DNA from: Zoogloea sp016790385
GTDB lineage: Bacteria; Pseudomonadota; Gammaproteobacteria; Burkholderiales; Rhodocyclaceae
DNA: 64,000 nt
Strand: one strand, 5' to 3'
Assembly: GCF_041916735.1 (NCBI RefSeq)
Contig: NZ_JAYRYY010000002.1
Below the pieces are notes generated by a model. That model saw only the letters and a list, made by a program, of their open reading frames with translations, searched no databases and was not told where the DNA came from. Position numbers and translations under genes: made by a program. The first letter of the stretch is position 1, and each line of letters begins with the position of its first letter. Positions 16,999 through 26,268 of the stretch are shown here, piece by piece.

Positions 16999-17028
16999 CT
17001 TGAAACCCGCCGCAGTGACTCCCATATC
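16999..17028 (+). promoter_or_regulatory. Heat-shock (sigma-32 type) promoter for the hsp20 pair
   Basis: A CTTGAAA box (16999-17005) is followed after 14 bp by TCCCATAT (17020-17027). This is close to the RpoH consensus of CTTGAAA, 11-16 bp, CCCCATNT. It lies about 50 bp upstream of the first small heat-shock gene, the expected place and orientation. Confidence 0.75.
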
Positions 17029-17081
17029 CGAGACAAGGGCAGCCATGGTGTGCCGCCCGCGTCCGATGAGGAGGAATCCGA

Positions 17082-17525
17082 ATGTTCTACCGATCCCTGT
17101 TTCCCCGCGACGTGTTCGCCGAGCTGGACCGCATACAGCGCGGTCTGCAACAAGGCGGCGGCGAGCTCTCGCCGAGCATCCGCGGCACGGCCCGGGGTGG
17201 CTACCCGGCGATGAACGTGGGCAGCACGCCCCGCTCCGTGGAAATCTACGCCTTCGCCCCGGGCATCGACCCGAACAGCCTGGATGTGCAGCTTGAGAAG
17301 GGTGTGCTGACGATTGCCGGCGAACGGGCCGGCGTGCTCCCGCCCAAGGATGCGCCGGCCACCGTGCATATCGACGAGCGCTTTTCCGGCCGCTTCCGGC
17401 GGGTCGTGACCCTTCCCGACGACGTGGACCCGAACGCGGTCGACGCCCGCTACAACGACGGTGTCCTGCACATCAGTGTGCAGCGCAAGGCCGCGGCCCA
17501 GCCCCGCCGTATCCACATCCAGTAA
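17082..17525 (+). CDS. Hsp20/alpha-crystallin small heat-shock protein (first)
   Basis: 147 residues. N-terminal region (FYRSLFPRDVFAELDRIQRG) followed by an alpha-crystallin domain from about residue 45 (VEIYAFAPGIDPNSLDVQLE) to the NDGVLHISVQRK strand with the conserved G-V-L motif near residue 127. Small heat-shock proteins hold unfolding clients for refolding by DnaK/ClpB. A strong GAGGAGG site precedes the ATG, the RpoH-like promoter lies upstream, and a second hsp20 follows 12 bp after the stop. Confidence 0.93.
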   Translation: MFYRSLFPRDVFAELDRIQRGLQQGGGELSPSIRGTARGGYPAMNVGSTPRSVEIYAFAPGIDPNSLDVQLEKGVLTIAGERAGVLPPKDAPATVHIDERFSGRFRRVVTLPDDVDPNAVDARYNDGVLHISVQRKAAAQPRRIHIQ

Positions 17526-17537
17526 GGAGAGCCGAAC

Positions 17538-17927
17538 ATGACCGACAATTCCGCCCTGCGCCAATCCCCCCAGGCCGATACGCCCCCGCGCGGTGCCGAA
17601 ACACTGCTGCCCCCGGTGGATGTGATCGAGGACGGCGCCGGCATCACCCTTTACGCCGATCTGCCCGGCGTACCGAAGGACAGGCTGCACCTGCACGTGG
17701 AAGCCGACACGCTGACCATCGAAGGGGAGATCGCCCTGCCCGCCCCGGAGGGGCTGGAGTCCATCCATTCGGAGGTCGGGCTGCCCCTTTACCGGCGCGT
17801 ATTCACCCTGTCGAAGGAGCTTGACGCCGACCGGGTCGCCGCCGAGTTCTCCCAGGGGGTGCTCACCCTGCGCATTCCCAAGGTGGAGCACGCCCAGCCC
17901 CGGCGCATCGCCATCCAGGTGGGCTGA
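17538..17927 (+). CDS. Hsp20/alpha-crystallin small heat-shock protein (second)
   Basis: 129 residues, a second alpha-crystallin domain protein: PPVDVIEDGAGITLYADLPG at about residue 30, DTLTIEGEIALP, and SQGVLTLRIPKVE with the conserved GVL near residue 110. It differs clearly from its upstream neighbour, so the pair is an old duplication or two subclasses (A/B-type partners). AGGAGA 9 nt before the ATG is a good ribosome site. Co-transcribed from the heat-shock promoter upstream. Confidence 0.93.
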   Translation: MTDNSALRQSPQADTPPRGAETLLPPVDVIEDGAGITLYADLPGVPKDRLHLHVEADTLTIEGEIALPAPEGLESIHSEVGLPLYRRVFTLSKELDADRVAAEFSQGVLTLRIPKVEHAQPRRIAIQVG

Positions 17928-17938
17928 TGGCAAGCGTG

Positions 17939-17964
17939 GCAGCCTGTCGGCCCCGGCAGGCTGC
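17939..17964. terminator. Hairpin between convergent hsp20 and sensor kinase genes
   Basis: Perfect 8-bp stem GCAGCCTG/CAGGCTGC around a GC-rich 10-nt loop, sitting in the 36-bp gap between converging genes. Neither strand has a clear T-run, so it may act weakly or with Rho. Confidence 0.45.
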
Positions 17965-20753
17965 TACACCCCGCCGGCGTGCCGCTCCAGCCACTTGACC
18001 ACCACCCGCAGGAGCAGGTCGGGCTCGACGGGCTTGGGGATGAAATCATTCATGCCCGCCTCGAAGCAGCGCGCCCTATCCTCCGCAAAGGCATTGGCGG
18101 TCATGGCCACAATGGGGGTGGCCGCCATGCCCGGCAGGGCGCGGATCTCCCGGGTGGCCTGGAGGCCGTCCATACGCGGCATCTGCATGTCCATGAGGAT
18201 CAGGGCGTAGTCGGCCTCGCGGACACACTCCACGGCCACCTGACCATCCTCCGCGGTATCAATGAGCAGGCCGGTTTCGGCAAGCATCTCGACGGCGATC
18301 TCCCGGTTGATCTCGTCGTCCTCCACCACCAGCACACGCAGCCCGACAAAGCGTTCGCCGATGAGGCTCTCGGCCTCGTCAGCGTCGGGCGGCAGGCCGG
18401 TGATGGGCATGTCCTCACCTTTGGCGAGGCGGGCGGTGAACCAGAAGGTGCTCCCCACGCCGGGCTCGCTCGACACCCCCGCCGAGCCCCCCATCAGGTG
18501 CGCCAGCCGGCGGGTGATCGCCAGCCCCAGGCCGGTACCGCCGTATTCCCGGGTGGTCGAGCTGTCAGCCTGCTCGAAGGCACTGAAGATCTGGCCGAGC
18601 TTGTCCGCCGCAATGCCGATTCCCGTGTCTTCCACCTCGAAGCGCACCAGTTGATCGGTGGGCGAATCCTCCAGCACCCGCGTGCGGAAACACACCCGCC
18701 CCCCTTCCCCGGTGAACTTGACCGCGTTGCTGCCAAAGTTGAGCAGGGCCTGCTGAAGTCGGGTCGGGTCGCCCAGCAGCGGGGCCAGGCCCGGCTGCAC
18801 CTCCTCCGTGATCACCAGCCCCTTGGCCACCGCCCGGTCATGGAGCATGGCCACCACATTGTGCACGACCGCATTCACCATGACCCCGGTCCGTTCGATG
18901 CCCAGCTTGCCGGCCTCGATCTTGGACAGATCGAGCACCGCATTGAGGATCTCGAGCAGGTGCTGCCCGGCGGTCTCGATCTTGTCCAGGCGCACGGCCT
19001 GATCGTCGCTGACGCCGGAGCGCCGCATCAGGTGGGTCATGCCGATGACGGCATTCAGAGGGGTGCGGATTTCGTGGCTGATGTTGGCCAGAAACGCGCT
19101 CTTGGCCCGGTTGGCCGATTCCGCCGCCTCCTTGGCATGGGCCAGTTCAGCTGTGCGCTGGGCCACCTGCACCTCCAGACGGCTGCGATTGGCCGCCAGC
19201 TCCTGCTCCATGGCCCGTCGGGCGGTCACGTCCTGGCCGATGCACAACAGGCCGGCAAAGCTGCCATCAAGGCGGCGGATGGCCTGGTTGGACCAGCGCA
19301 CGAACACCCGCCGTCCGTCGCGGGTGATGTTCTCGTTCTCGTTGTGCTCGCCGCTGGCGGGGTCGGCCAGGATGTTCCGCATCATCTCGCCCAGATCGCG
19401 GCCGGAACCACTCTCGACGGCGGGCACGATGGTTCCAAACACGCTGTGCCCCACGATCTCCGGGGCGGAATAGCCGAAGAGGCGTTCCGCGCACTCATTG
19501 AAGTAGGTCACCGTCCCCTCCGGTGACAGGCGCAGGATCAAGGCGTTGGCGTTCTCCACCAGCTCCCGATACTGGGCCTCACGGGTCTGCAAGGCTTCTT
19601 CGGCCAGGGTTCGGTCGCGGACCTCGGCCGTCAGCGCCCGGTTGAGCGCGCGCACCTTGGCCACCACGCGCAGCGCCACCAGCAGGGCCAGCAGCAACAC
19701 CACCAGCGACACCACCAGCCAGGGCTCCACCCGGGTTGCCGGCTGGGGGTCGTACACAAAATCACCCAACTCGAAATCAGCCGGCAGTTTGCCCCGGCGC
19801 GCATACACATCCACCACGTGGCGCCAACGGCCCTGGCTCATGTAGCCGGCCTCCACGATGTCGAGGCTCGTCAGCTCACGCAGCTGCGCGGCCTCGAAAA
19901 GCAGATGGTCCCGCGACTTGCCCTGGGTGTTGTATCGATCCAGGATCAGGTCGGTGACCACCTCCGGATTGCTCAGGGCGTAAACCAGCCCACGCAGGGT
20001 GGCCTCGCGGAAGGCTGCCACCACATTGGGCCGGGCCGCCAGCACGGCCCGGGAGGTGAACAGCATGTTGCCAAACAGGTCGATGCCGGCAGACTGGGGC
20101 GTCAGCAGCAGAAACTGGTGTTCGCGACCGCGAATCAGGAAGGGTTCGTTGGAACGATAGACCGCCTTTGCCGCCACCTTGCCCGATTCCAGGGCAGCCA
20201 AGGTCCAATCCACCTGGCCCACCAACTTGATCTGCGACGGGGGCAGGCCGGATGCCAGCAGAAAGGCTTCGATTTCATCGCGGGTATGCGGATCAACGGA
20301 CACCGGCCGGCCGGCGAGATCATGCACGCTCCGCACCCCCTGCGACCGGGACGCCAGCAGCGCCACCGGAGAGTGCTGCAAGAGCGTGGCCACGGCCACC
20401 ACGGGCAGGCCCCGCGCCCGATCCACCACCAGGCTGGACGTGCCCACACCAAAATCGGCGCGGCCCTCCACCACCTCATTGACCACGTTGATGCCTGGCC
20501 CGCCCTCGACAATCCGCACATCCAGCCCGGCGTCCCGGTAGTAGCCCTGGCGCTCGGCGGCATAGAAGGCCGCAAACTCGAACTGATGCTTCCAGTTGAG
20601 TTGGACCACCACCGGCTCGGCTGCGCGGACCGGCACCCATACCAAAGTCGTCAGCACGCACAAGCACACCAGGAAACGTCCAAGACACACCCGCAAGCGA
20701 CTTACCCCCAACCCGTGCCGCAGCACAAGCCACGATGGTTCTGACCAGGACAT
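17964..20753 (-). CDS. Hybrid sensor histidine kinase with THI5/NMT1 periplasmic domain
   Basis: 929 residues. After a signal-anchor (LVCLCVLTTLVWVPVRA) comes an ABC-substrate-binding-like THI5/NMT1 domain (about 45-270; QLNWKHQFEFAAFYAAERQG, the family hallmark), a transmembrane helix near 340, a PAS domain (about 385-500), HisKA with NISHEIRTPLNAVIG (His near 560), HATPase with NFGSNAVKFTGEGG and a C-terminal receiver with LILMDMQMPRMDG (Asp near 855). It probably senses a small amine or pyrimidine-like ligand directly or through the periplasm and phosphorelays to an unknown partner; no HPt or regulator gene is adjacent. A LysR gene lies 60 bp upstream on the same strand. Confidence 0.9.
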   Translation of the reverse strand: MSWSEPSWLVLRHGLGVSRLRVCLGRFLVCLCVLTTLVWVPVRAAEPVVVQLNWKHQFEFAAFYAAERQGYYRDAGLDVRIVEGGPGINVVNEVVEGRADFGVGTSSLVVDRARGLPVVAVATLLQHSPVALLASRSQGVRSVHDLAGRPVSVDPHTRDEIEAFLLASGLPPSQIKLVGQVDWTLAALESGKVAAKAVYRSNEPFLIRGREHQFLLLTPQSAGIDLFGNMLFTSRAVLAARPNVVAAFREATLRGLVYALSNPEVVTDLILDRYNTQGKSRDHLLFEAAQLRELTSLDIVEAGYMSQGRWRHVVDVYARRGKLPADFELGDFVYDPQPATRVEPWLVVSLVVLLLALLVALRVVAKVRALNRALTAEVRDRTLAEEALQTREAQYRELVENANALILRLSPEGTVTYFNECAERLFGYSAPEIVGHSVFGTIVPAVESGSGRDLGEMMRNILADPASGEHNENENITRDGRRVFVRWSNQAIRRLDGSFAGLLCIGQDVTARRAMEQELAANRSRLEVQVAQRTAELAHAKEAAESANRAKSAFLANISHEIRTPLNAVIGMTHLMRRSGVSDDQAVRLDKIETAGQHLLEILNAVLDLSKIEAGKLGIERTGVMVNAVVHNVVAMLHDRAVAKGLVITEEVQPGLAPLLGDPTRLQQALLNFGSNAVKFTGEGGRVCFRTRVLEDSPTDQLVRFEVEDTGIGIAADKLGQIFSAFEQADSSTTREYGGTGLGLAITRRLAHLMGGSAGVSSEPGVGSTFWFTARLAKGEDMPITGLPPDADEAESLIGERFVGLRVLVVEDDEINREIAVEMLAETGLLIDTAEDGQVAVECVREADYALILMDMQMPRMDGLQATREIRALPGMAATPIVAMTANAFAEDRARCFEAGMNDFIPKPVEPDLLLRVVVKWLERHAGGV

Positions 20754-20813
20754 GGACGCGATCTTAGCCCGCCGCGCAGGCGTGTGGCGAGCGCCACGCA
20801 CCATGCTTCCGGC

Positions 20814-21722
20814 CTACCCCCTGCTCTTCAGGTGCCCCGGATGGGCCATGATGGTGTCAATCAGCGCCTGGGTGAAGCTCGGCAGCGAGTCGCCGCGCCG
20901 GGTCAGCACATAGCGCTCACGCAAAGCCCAGCTTTCGTCGAGGGGTTTGGCCACGATCTTCATGGTGCGGCTATGTCGCAGGGCCGCCGACTCGGGCACG
21001 ATGCCGATGCCCACCCCGGCCTCGACCATGCGGCATACCGACTCGAAGTTGCTCACCTGCACGCGGATGTGCAGCCGATGGCGGACGTTGCGCATGAGCC
21101 CGTTGACGAAGGTCTGAAGGGTGCTGCCTTCATGCAGGCCGATGTAGTCGTAATCCAGCATGTCGGCAAAGCACACCGACGCCCGCGCCGCCAGGGGATG
21201 CCCCGGCGCCACCGCGAGGATCAGGCGGTCGGTACTGAAGTGATGCGTCTCCAGCCCGTCCGCGTCCACCGCCCCCGACACAATACCCAGGTCGGTCGTG
21301 CCATCGAGCACGCCGCGCACGATCTCGGAGGTCAGGCGCTCCTGGAGGTCCACGTCCACCTGCGGGTGGCCGGCCAGAAAGGTGGCCAGCACCTCGGGCA
21401 TGAACTCGGTCACCGCCGTGGTGTTGGCAAACACCCGGATATGCCCCTGCACCCCTTCGCCAAAGCGCTGAAGATCGCTCTTCATGTGCTCGATCTGCCC
21501 GAGGATGATGCGCGCGTGTTGCAGCAGGCTCTGCCCCGCCGGTGTCAGCGCCACCCCCCGTGGCGCGCGATACAGCAGGCGCACTCCGGCCTGACTCTCC
21601 AGCTCCTTCACCCGCGCACTCACTGCCGGCAAGGACAGATGGCTGCGCTCGGCCCCCCCGGTCAGGCTCTTGCTTTCGGCAATATGGATGAACAGGCGCA
21701 GATCGCGCAGGTCGATGTGCAT
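20814..21722 (-). CDS. LysR family transcriptional regulator
   Basis: 302 residues from the ATG at 21722, where MHIDLRDLRLFIHIAESKSL begins the usual winged helix-turn-helix (about residues 5-64; ERSHLSLPAVSARVKELESQ). The effector domain follows (VFANTTAVTEFMPEVLATFL). An in-frame upstream extension of 47 codons has no family match. Its targets could be the downstream sensor kinase on the same strand or the divergent AAA+ gene 257 bp away. The latter layout is typical for LysR regulation, but no operator is identified. Confidence 0.92.
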   Translation of the reverse strand: MHIDLRDLRLFIHIAESKSLTGGAERSHLSLPAVSARVKELESQAGVRLLYRAPRGVALTPAGQSLLQHARIILGQIEHMKSDLQRFGEGVQGHIRVFANTTAVTEFMPEVLATFLAGHPQVDVDLQERLTSEIVRGVLDGTTDLGIVSGAVDADGLETHHFSTDRLILAVAPGHPLAARASVCFADMLDYDYIGLHEGSTLQTFVNGLMRNVRHRLHIRVQVSNFESVCRMVEAGVGIGIVPESAALRHSRTMKIVAKPLDESWALRERYVLTRRGDSLPSFTQALIDTIMAHPGHLKSRG

Positions 21723-21979
21723 GAAAGACGGTCCGTCCCGGGCAAAGCCGATAGCGTCGCACGCCATCGCCCCGGATGCACGCCCCACCGACACCGCCCC
21801 CGGACACCGACGCACCATCGGCAATTGGCGGACAGCACCCGCACAAGGTCGCATTCCCGACACTCGCCGGCTTTCCGCACCCTGGCGATAACCCTTTATT
21901 TACAAGGCCCTGTTCATGGCACGCCGATCAGCACGGATCTTGCATTGCAGCAAGCACCCCACCGCGGAAGCCCATACCG

Positions 21980-23674
21980 ATGAAACTTCAGATCGAGCGC
22001 CCCATTGTTGACGCGCTGGTAGGCGCCCATCCCCGTCTTGCCTGGCTCCAGGAGCAGATGCGCTTCGGCAGCCGGGCCGAAGTGGACTTTGCCCAACTCG
22101 AACTCGACGAGCTGCACTGCCTGGAAAGCCTCTTCGCCGACGCCGGCCCGCACATGCGCGCCCGCGCCGCCCAGATCGCCACCCTGCGCCAGGCCCTGGG
22201 CACCGACGCCCTGCGCTTTACCGCCGACGAGCTGGACATCCTGGTGCCGGCCATCGCCCACTATCTGGCCGACGGAGCCGAACGCGGCTGGCTGTTTTCC
22301 ATTGCCCAAGCCGACCGCCCCACCGCCTGGGTCGTCACCCGGCTGGACTTCACCCCCTCGTCCAATGACGAGGTGGGCAAGGTTTTCATCGAGATGAAGG
22401 CCAACACCCGCGGCAAGGTGGCCACCCACACCGTGCGCATCGTGGCCGGCGACATCGCCGGTCGCAGCGTGGGCGAGATCCTGGCCGCCAAGGGCCTGGT
22501 GAGGGAGACCGCCGCCCTCATCGCCGCCTACGACGAAATGGAGGCCCGCTACTTCGACTGGCGCGCCCGCTACGGCGAGCAGTTCTCGGGCCGCGGCACC
22601 GGCCTGTATGCCGAGAACCCCGCCGCCAGCCATCGGGACACCGACTGGACGCGCAAGGATGTGGTGATCCTGTCGTCCAGCGGCAACGACGCCCGGCTGG
22701 TGAACGACGAAGGCATCCTCGCCGAGCGGGTGCTGACCCTCGACGCCCCCGGCGAAATCCTCGGCACCTACCTGCGCAAAGCCGCCAAGGGCTCCCGCTA
22801 CATCGACGAGGACGCCGCCGAGGACGCCCGCAAGGCCCTGCCCAAGGGCTTGTTCACCCGGCTGCCGGTGCACTTCCACATCCTCATGTTCCACCTCGAC
22901 CTGCACCACTACCTGTGGGTGCACGTGGCCGACATCCACCCCTACGAATACACGCCCGCCCTGCGCCACAAGCTGGTCCTGCCCGAAGAGCAGACCGACC
23001 TCATCGACATCCTCACCGCCGAGATGGACCTGCTGATGGACGACATCGTCGAAGGCAAATCGGGCGGCACCACCGTGCTCTGCGCCGGCCCCCCGGGCGT
23101 GGGCAAGACCCTCACCGCCGAGGTGTACTCCGAGATCATCCGCCGCCCCCTGTACCGGGTGCACTCCGGCCAGCTCGGCCTCAGCGTGTCCAATATGGAG
23201 ACCATCCTCAAGGACGTGCTCACCCGCGCCCAGCGCTGGGGTGCCGTGATGCTCATCGACGAGGCCGACGTGTATATCAAGCGCCGCGACGACGACATCA
23301 CCATGAACGCCGTGGTGGGTGTCTTCCTGCGGGTGCTCGAATACTTCAACGGCCTGCTCTTTCTCACCACCAACCGCATCGACGACATCGACGAAGCCAT
23401 CGTGTCCCGCTGCATCGCCCTCATCAAGTATTCGCCCCCCGACGACGCCGGGCGCCGACGCATCTGGCAGGTGATGGCCGAGCAGTTCGGGCTGGCGCTG
23501 GAGGAGGACATCACCGACCAGCTAGTGGCCCTCTTCCCCGCCGCCACCGGGCGCGACATCAAGGGCCTCGCCAAACTGGTGGCCAAGTACTGCAAACAGA
23601 AGCAATGCCCCGCCGACCTGGCCGCTTTCACCCGCTGCGCCACCTTCCGCGGGCTGGATCGAGCCGGCCCTTAA
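21980..23674 (+). CDS. AAA+ family ATPase
   Basis: 564 residues, starting MKLQIERPIVDALVGAHPRL. A long N-terminal part of unknown fold (about 1-340) is followed by one AAA+ module: Walker A AGPPGVGKT near 372, Walker B VMLIDEADVYIK near 425, sensor 1 LFLTTNRIDDID near 463 and SRCIALIKYSPPDD with an arginine-finger position. Such enzymes remodel or unfold protein partners; the client is unknown. The last residues (FRGLDRAGP) run directly into the 5' end of the glycosyltransferase reading frame, which opens in another frame before this stop. Either the 3' end has been altered by a fusion/deletion, or the two frames are read together (see findings). Confidence 0.85.
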   Translation: MKLQIERPIVDALVGAHPRLAWLQEQMRFGSRAEVDFAQLELDELHCLESLFADAGPHMRARAAQIATLRQALGTDALRFTADELDILVPAIAHYLADGAERGWLFSIAQADRPTAWVVTRLDFTPSSNDEVGKVFIEMKANTRGKVATHTVRIVAGDIAGRSVGEILAAKGLVRETAALIAAYDEMEARYFDWRARYGEQFSGRGTGLYAENPAASHRDTDWTRKDVVILSSSGNDARLVNDEGILAERVLTLDAPGEILGTYLRKAAKGSRYIDEDAAEDARKALPKGLFTRLPVHFHILMFHLDLHHYLWVHVADIHPYEYTPALRHKLVLPEEQTDLIDILTAEMDLLMDDIVEGKSGGTTVLCAGPPGVGKTLTAEVYSEIIRRPLYRVHSGQLGLSVSNMETILKDVLTRAQRWGAVMLIDEADVYIKRRDDDITMNAVVGVFLRVLEYFNGLLFLTTNRIDDIDEAIVSRCIALIKYSPPDDAGRRRIWQVMAEQFGLALEEDITDQLVALFPAATGRDIKGLAKLVAKYCKQKQCPADLAAFTRCATFRGLDRAGP

Positions 23675-23765
23675 CCTTGGCAACCTGTTCGACCGCCAGA
23701 GCCGCTTTGCCGACGCTGCCACCTGCCTCGACGCCCTGAGCCACACACCCGCCGCCGACTGGCGC

Positions 23766-25136
23766 GTGTTCTGCGCCCTTGGCCGTGCCCGCTCCATGCT
23801 GGGCGACACCGCCGCCGCCCGCGACGCCTACGCCCGCGCCCTGGCCCTCAACCCCCGCGCCGCCGCAGCCTACAGCGGCTACCTGTATCACCTGATGCAC
23901 GACCCCGGCGCCTCGGCTGAAACCATCTTTGCCGAGCACTGCCGCTTTGGCGACGCCCTCGATGCCAGCCTGAATGCCCCGGCCCCCCGCCATGCCCACG
24001 ACCGCAATCCCGAGCGCACCCTGCGCATCGGCTTTGTGTCCGGCGATCTGCGCCGGCACGCGGTGGCCCACTTCATGGAGCCCATGTTCGAAGCCCTCGG
24101 CCAGCGCGGGCTGGATCTGGTGGCCTACAGCAACCTGGCCCGGGAGGACGAGATCAGCGCCCGCCTGCGCGGCCTCATCCCCACCTGGCGCCCGGTGGCC
24201 GCCCTGAGCGATGGCGAGCTGGCCGCCCAGATCCGCGCCGACCGCATCGACATCCTGGTGGACCTCTCCGGCCACACCGCCGACAACCGCCTGCCGGTGT
24301 TCGCCCTGCGGCCGGCGCCGGTGCAGGTCACCTGGCTGGGCTATTCGGGCACCACCGGCCTGTGCAGCATCGACTACCGCTTCGTGTACACCCTCACCGC
24401 CCCGCCCGGCCGGCTCGACGAGCAGTTCACCGAAAAGCTCGTGCACCTGCCCTACGCCATGAGCTTCAAGACCGACCCGGACGCCCCCGACGTCGGCCCC
24501 CTGCCAGCCCTCACCCGTGGGCACTTCACCTTCGGCAGCCTCAACCGCCCCAACAAGATCAGCGCCGACTGCATCGCCCTGTGGGCGCGGGTGCTCAAGG
24601 CCGTGCCCGACGCCCGGCTGCTGGTGGGTGCCGTGTCCGAGGCCGCCACCGCCGAGCGCCTGCTGGCGCAGTTTGCCGCCGCCGGCATTGGCCCCGAACG
24701 CCTCGACCTGCGCCCGCGCCTGCCCACCCGCGACTACCTGGCCCTGCACAACGAGATCGATGTGCTCCTCGACACCTTTCCCTACGCCGGCGGCACCACC
24801 AGCAACCACGCCCTGTGGATGGGCGTGCCCACCCTCACCCTGGCCGGGCGCACCCTGGCCCAGCGCCTGGGCGCGGGCATCATGGGCAAGGTGGGGCTTT
24901 CCGACTGGGTGGCGGAGAGCGAAGACGAGTTCGTGGCCATCGCCCGGCGGGCCGCCGCACAGCCGGACGAACTCGCCGCCCTGCGCCGATGCCTGCGCGA
25001 GCGCCTGATGCATTCCCCCAACCTGAGCACCGCCCGGGTCGCCGACAGCGTGGCCCTGGCCTTCCGCCTGATGTGGCGGGGCTGGTGCGCCGGCCAGGCA
25101 CCGGCGCCCATCATCCTGCCGCGCTTCGACGAATGA
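23766..25136 (+). CDS. SPINDLY/OGT-type glycosyltransferase (GT41), 5' end unusual
   Basis: The coding signal begins upstream of any normal start: the frame is open from 23526, and recognisable TPR text (WIEPALNLGNLFDRQSRFAD, DRQ...AATCLDAL) begins near 23655, inside the end of the AAA+ gene. The first ATG/GTG is a GTG at 23766 within a TPR. From there 456 residues: one or two TPRs, then a GT41 catalytic region with GHTADNRLPVFALRPAPVQV, TFGSLNRPNKIS, and FPYAGGTTSNHALWMGVP. GT41 enzymes transfer GlcNAc or related sugars to Ser/Thr of proteins. Family members usually carry many more TPRs, so this copy looks N-terminally truncated or dependent on a frameshift from the AAA+ gene. The DegT gene overlaps its stop (ATGA). 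Confidence 0.75.
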   Translation: MFCALGRARSMLGDTAAARDAYARALALNPRAAAAYSGYLYHLMHDPGASAETIFAEHCRFGDALDASLNAPAPRHAHDRNPERTLRIGFVSGDLRRHAVAHFMEPMFEALGQRGLDLVAYSNLAREDEISARLRGLIPTWRPVAALSDGELAAQIRADRIDILVDLSGHTADNRLPVFALRPAPVQVTWLGYSGTTGLCSIDYRFVYTLTAPPGRLDEQFTEKLVHLPYAMSFKTDPDAPDVGPLPALTRGHFTFGSLNRPNKISADCIALWARVLKAVPDARLLVGAVSEAATAERLLAQFAAAGIGPERLDLRPRLPTRDYLALHNEIDVLLDTFPYAGGTTSNHALWMGVPTLTLAGRTLAQRLGAGIMGKVGLSDWVAESEDEFVAIARRAAAQPDELAALRRCLRERLMHSPNLSTARVADSVALAFRLMWRGWCAGQAPAPIILPRFDE

Positions 25137-26248
25137 GCGACAAACCTCTCTACGTCACCGAGCCCGCGCTGCCGCCCTTCGAGCAGTTCGAGCCCCTGCT
25201 GCGCCAGATCTGGGCCAGCCGCCGGCTCACCAATGGCGGTGAATTCTCCACCCGGCTCGAGACCGAGCTTGCCGCCTACCTGGAGGCCCCCCGGGTGAGC
25301 CTGCTGGCCAACGGCACCCTGGCCCTGATGCTGGCCCTCAAGGCCCTGGAGGTGGAGGGCGAGGTCATCACCACGCCCTATTCCTTCGTCGCCACCACCC
25401 ACGCCCTCCTGTGGAGCGGTTGCACCCCGGTGTTTGCCGACATTGACCCGGCAAGCCTCAACCTCGACCCCGCCGCCGTGGAGGCCGCCATCACCCCGCG
25501 CACCCGGGCCATCCTGGCTGTGCATGTGTATGGCCACCCCTGCGACACCGCCGGCCTCCAGGCGGTGGCCGAGCGCCATGGCCTGCGCCTGATCTACGAC
25601 GCCGCCCACGCCTTTGGCGTGCGCCTGGGCACCGGCAGCCTGATGGCCGCCGGCGATCTGTCCATCCTCAGCTTCCACGCCACCAAGGTCTTCCACACCT
25701 TCGAGGGCGGCGCCATCGTGTGCCGCGACGAGGCCCTCAAGGCCCGCATCGACCTGCTGCGCAACTTCGGCTTCAAGGGCGAAACCCCGGTGCTGGCCAC
25801 CGGCATCAACGCCAAGATGAACGAGTTCCAGGCCGCCTTCGGCTGCCTCGCCCTGGAGGGCATCGACCAGGAGATCGCCGCCCGCGCCGCCATCGCCGCC
25901 CGCTACCGGCAAGCCCTCGCGCCCCTGGCCGGCCTGCGCCTGCTGCCCGCTCAGCCCGGCGTGCGGCGCCACAACCACGGCTACTTCCCGGTGTTCATCG
26001 AAGCGGGCTTTCCCCTCGCCCGCAACGCCCTGTACACCCGCCTGCGCGAGCAGGGCATCATCGCCCGGCGTTACTTCCACCCTCTGATCAGCGACTTCGA
26101 CATGTACCGCGACGCCCCCGGCGCCGACCGCCTGCCGGTGGCCCGGCGCATGGCCGACACCGTGCTGTGCCTGCCCCTCTTCGGCGCCATGGACGACGCC
26201 GACGTGGCCCGCGTGATCGACGCCGTGAGCGCCGCCGCCCGCACCTGA
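25133..26248 (+). CDS. DegT/DnrJ/EryC1/StrS family aminotransferase
   Basis: 371 residues, PLP-dependent, of the class that converts keto-sugars on dTDP or UDP to amino-sugars. The internal-aldimine lysine is in SFHATKVFHTFEGGAIV (Lys near residue 187), a block typical of sugar aminotransferases such as FdtB/VioA. Other landmarks: LLANGTLALMLALKAL, TTPYSFVATTHALLW, DAAHAFGVR, and NAKMNEFQAAFG. The ATGA overlap with the GT41 gene shows they are one translational unit. A sugar nucleotide donor made for the glycosyltransferase is a natural inference. No other sugar-biosynthesis enzymes lie in this cluster. Confidence 0.9.
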   Translation: MSDKPLYVTEPALPPFEQFEPLLRQIWASRRLTNGGEFSTRLETELAAYLEAPRVSLLANGTLALMLALKALEVEGEVITTPYSFVATTHALLWSGCTPVFADIDPASLNLDPAAVEAAITPRTRAILAVHVYGHPCDTAGLQAVAERHGLRLIYDAAHAFGVRLGTGSLMAAGDLSILSFHATKVFHTFEGGAIVCRDEALKARIDLLRNFGFKGETPVLATGINAKMNEFQAAFGCLALEGIDQEIAARAAIAARYRQALAPLAGLRLLPAQPGVRRHNHGYFPVFIEAGFPLARNALYTRLREQGIIARRYFHPLISDFDMYRDAPGADRLPVARRMADTVLCLPLFGAMDDADVARVIDAVSAAART

Positions 26249-26268
26249 CATCCGCCTGGAGACACCCC

